The notes under the pieces: model-generated
Told to the model about the DNA's origin: nothing
The model's input: only the letters and a program-made list of their open reading frames with translations
The model's database searches: none
Shown: positions 63,621-64,000 of the stretch, one piece after another
Layout: each line of letters opens with the position of its first letter
Position numbering within the stretch: the stretch's first letter is position 1
NCBI GenBank assembly: GCA_024734495.1
Contig: JALMQS010000915.1
Coordinates: forward strand, 1-64,000
Length of the DNA: 64,000 nt
Direction of reading: 5' to 3'
From: Forficula auricularia
Taxonomy: Eukaryota; Arthropoda; Insecta; Dermaptera; Forficulidae
Translations under genes and position numbers: made by a program

Positions 63621-64000
63621 TGTTGTTGTGATCAAGTGTGATTTGAATAAAAAATTGAAAATCTATTTTTATTATAACTTAATGTAATTTAGAATTTATT
63701 TCGCCTTAAATGTTTGAATTGTGTAAAAGGATTAAAAATGTATACTATTATATCCAACAAATGTAAAAAGTTTTTCTTATTATATCTCGTAAAGATGGAA
63801 AAACCGATACAGATAAAACGTTAGGAGCTTTTTCTCTTTTACTACTGAAATATTCATATTTTATTTCGAAAGTTTTTTATATGAATTTACTCATTTCAAA
63901 AGTTCCTTAAGTTTTTCCATCTTTATGAAATGTCCTTTAAGATTTTGTAAATTTGACCACAATAAACAATTATTATTTCATAATATCTAATTTATTGTAC
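63621..64000. other. IFT52 intron or upstream sequence
   Basis: AT-rich. AAACTTTTGAAATGAGTA-like stretches near 63845-63935 are weakly self-complementary (AAAGATGGAAAAACCGAT / TTTTTCCATCTTTATG around 63793 and 63912), hinting at another fold-back. No exon is recognised. Confidence 0.4.

Overview
This is an AT-rich animal nuclear window with no bacterial gene organisation. It looks like an arthropod, most likely an insect, but I could not settle the species. The reasons are introns with GT-AG junctions in an IFT52 gene, RTE-like and jockey/CR1-like LINE fragments, a mariner fragment, several hAT elements with 8-bp target duplications, Helentron-like non-autonomous elements, and a Penelope-like element with a GIY-YIG domain. 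Host coding sequence is sparse and almost everything else is nested repeat.

Host genes. On the minus strand, 55423-61442 holds the last three exons of IFT52 (intraflagellar transport protein 52); the 5' exons lie beyond the right edge. At the left edge, minus-strand exons at 308-400 and 3697-3885 fit together in phase as part of an unidentified gene, and a 1.3 kb hAT element sits exactly at the end of the second exon. A decayed paralogue of the 308-400 exon lies at 21343-21430 inside a segmental duplication (1-1545 versus 21032-23695). Two further minus-strand exons (19411-19779, 19846-19927) share a reading phase and belong to an unidentified protein. A GC-richer island at 40840-41130 carries a perfect RFX/X-box consensus.

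Repeats, left to right. hAT elements with 8-bp duplications lie at 2362-3696, 7341-8485, 19982-20999 (with an internal 174-bp tandem array), 36681-37363, 37711-38286 and 49685-49933. Helentron-like family A copies are at 11795, 21869, 38790(-), 45235(-) and 62443. Related family B copies are at about 7690, 16742, 22466, 29091, 41222, 51915 and 57162. Both families have a 5' palindrome, subterminal inverted repeats, a 3' palindrome and optional internal tandem arrays. A large palindromic TIR element occupies 25932-27366. Three copies of an 8-bp-TSD MITE are at 24694, 29886 and 53200, and an RFX-unrelated 255-bp TIR MITE recurs at 32886, 58668 and 60658. Two copies of a tRNA-derived SINE lie at 35300 and 56049(-).

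The most unusual content is a set of short fold-back elements (9598, 10580, 16348, 18962, 20079, 26845, 30448, 37885, 54254, 54798, 56411, 58755, 59745), each flanked by a 10-14 bp target duplication. Most share a terminal module, GCCGAnnGTAnnAGA. The AGCAGA/TCTGCT helix at their end changes in compensating fashion to AATAGA/TCTATT and AGTAGA/TCTACT. Some carry hammerhead-ribozyme-like cores in the loop and others carry tRNA-like modules there. A Penelope-like element with inverted terminal units (61741-63608) is the likely autonomous relative. I infer that these are non-autonomous, Penelope-mobilised RNAs.
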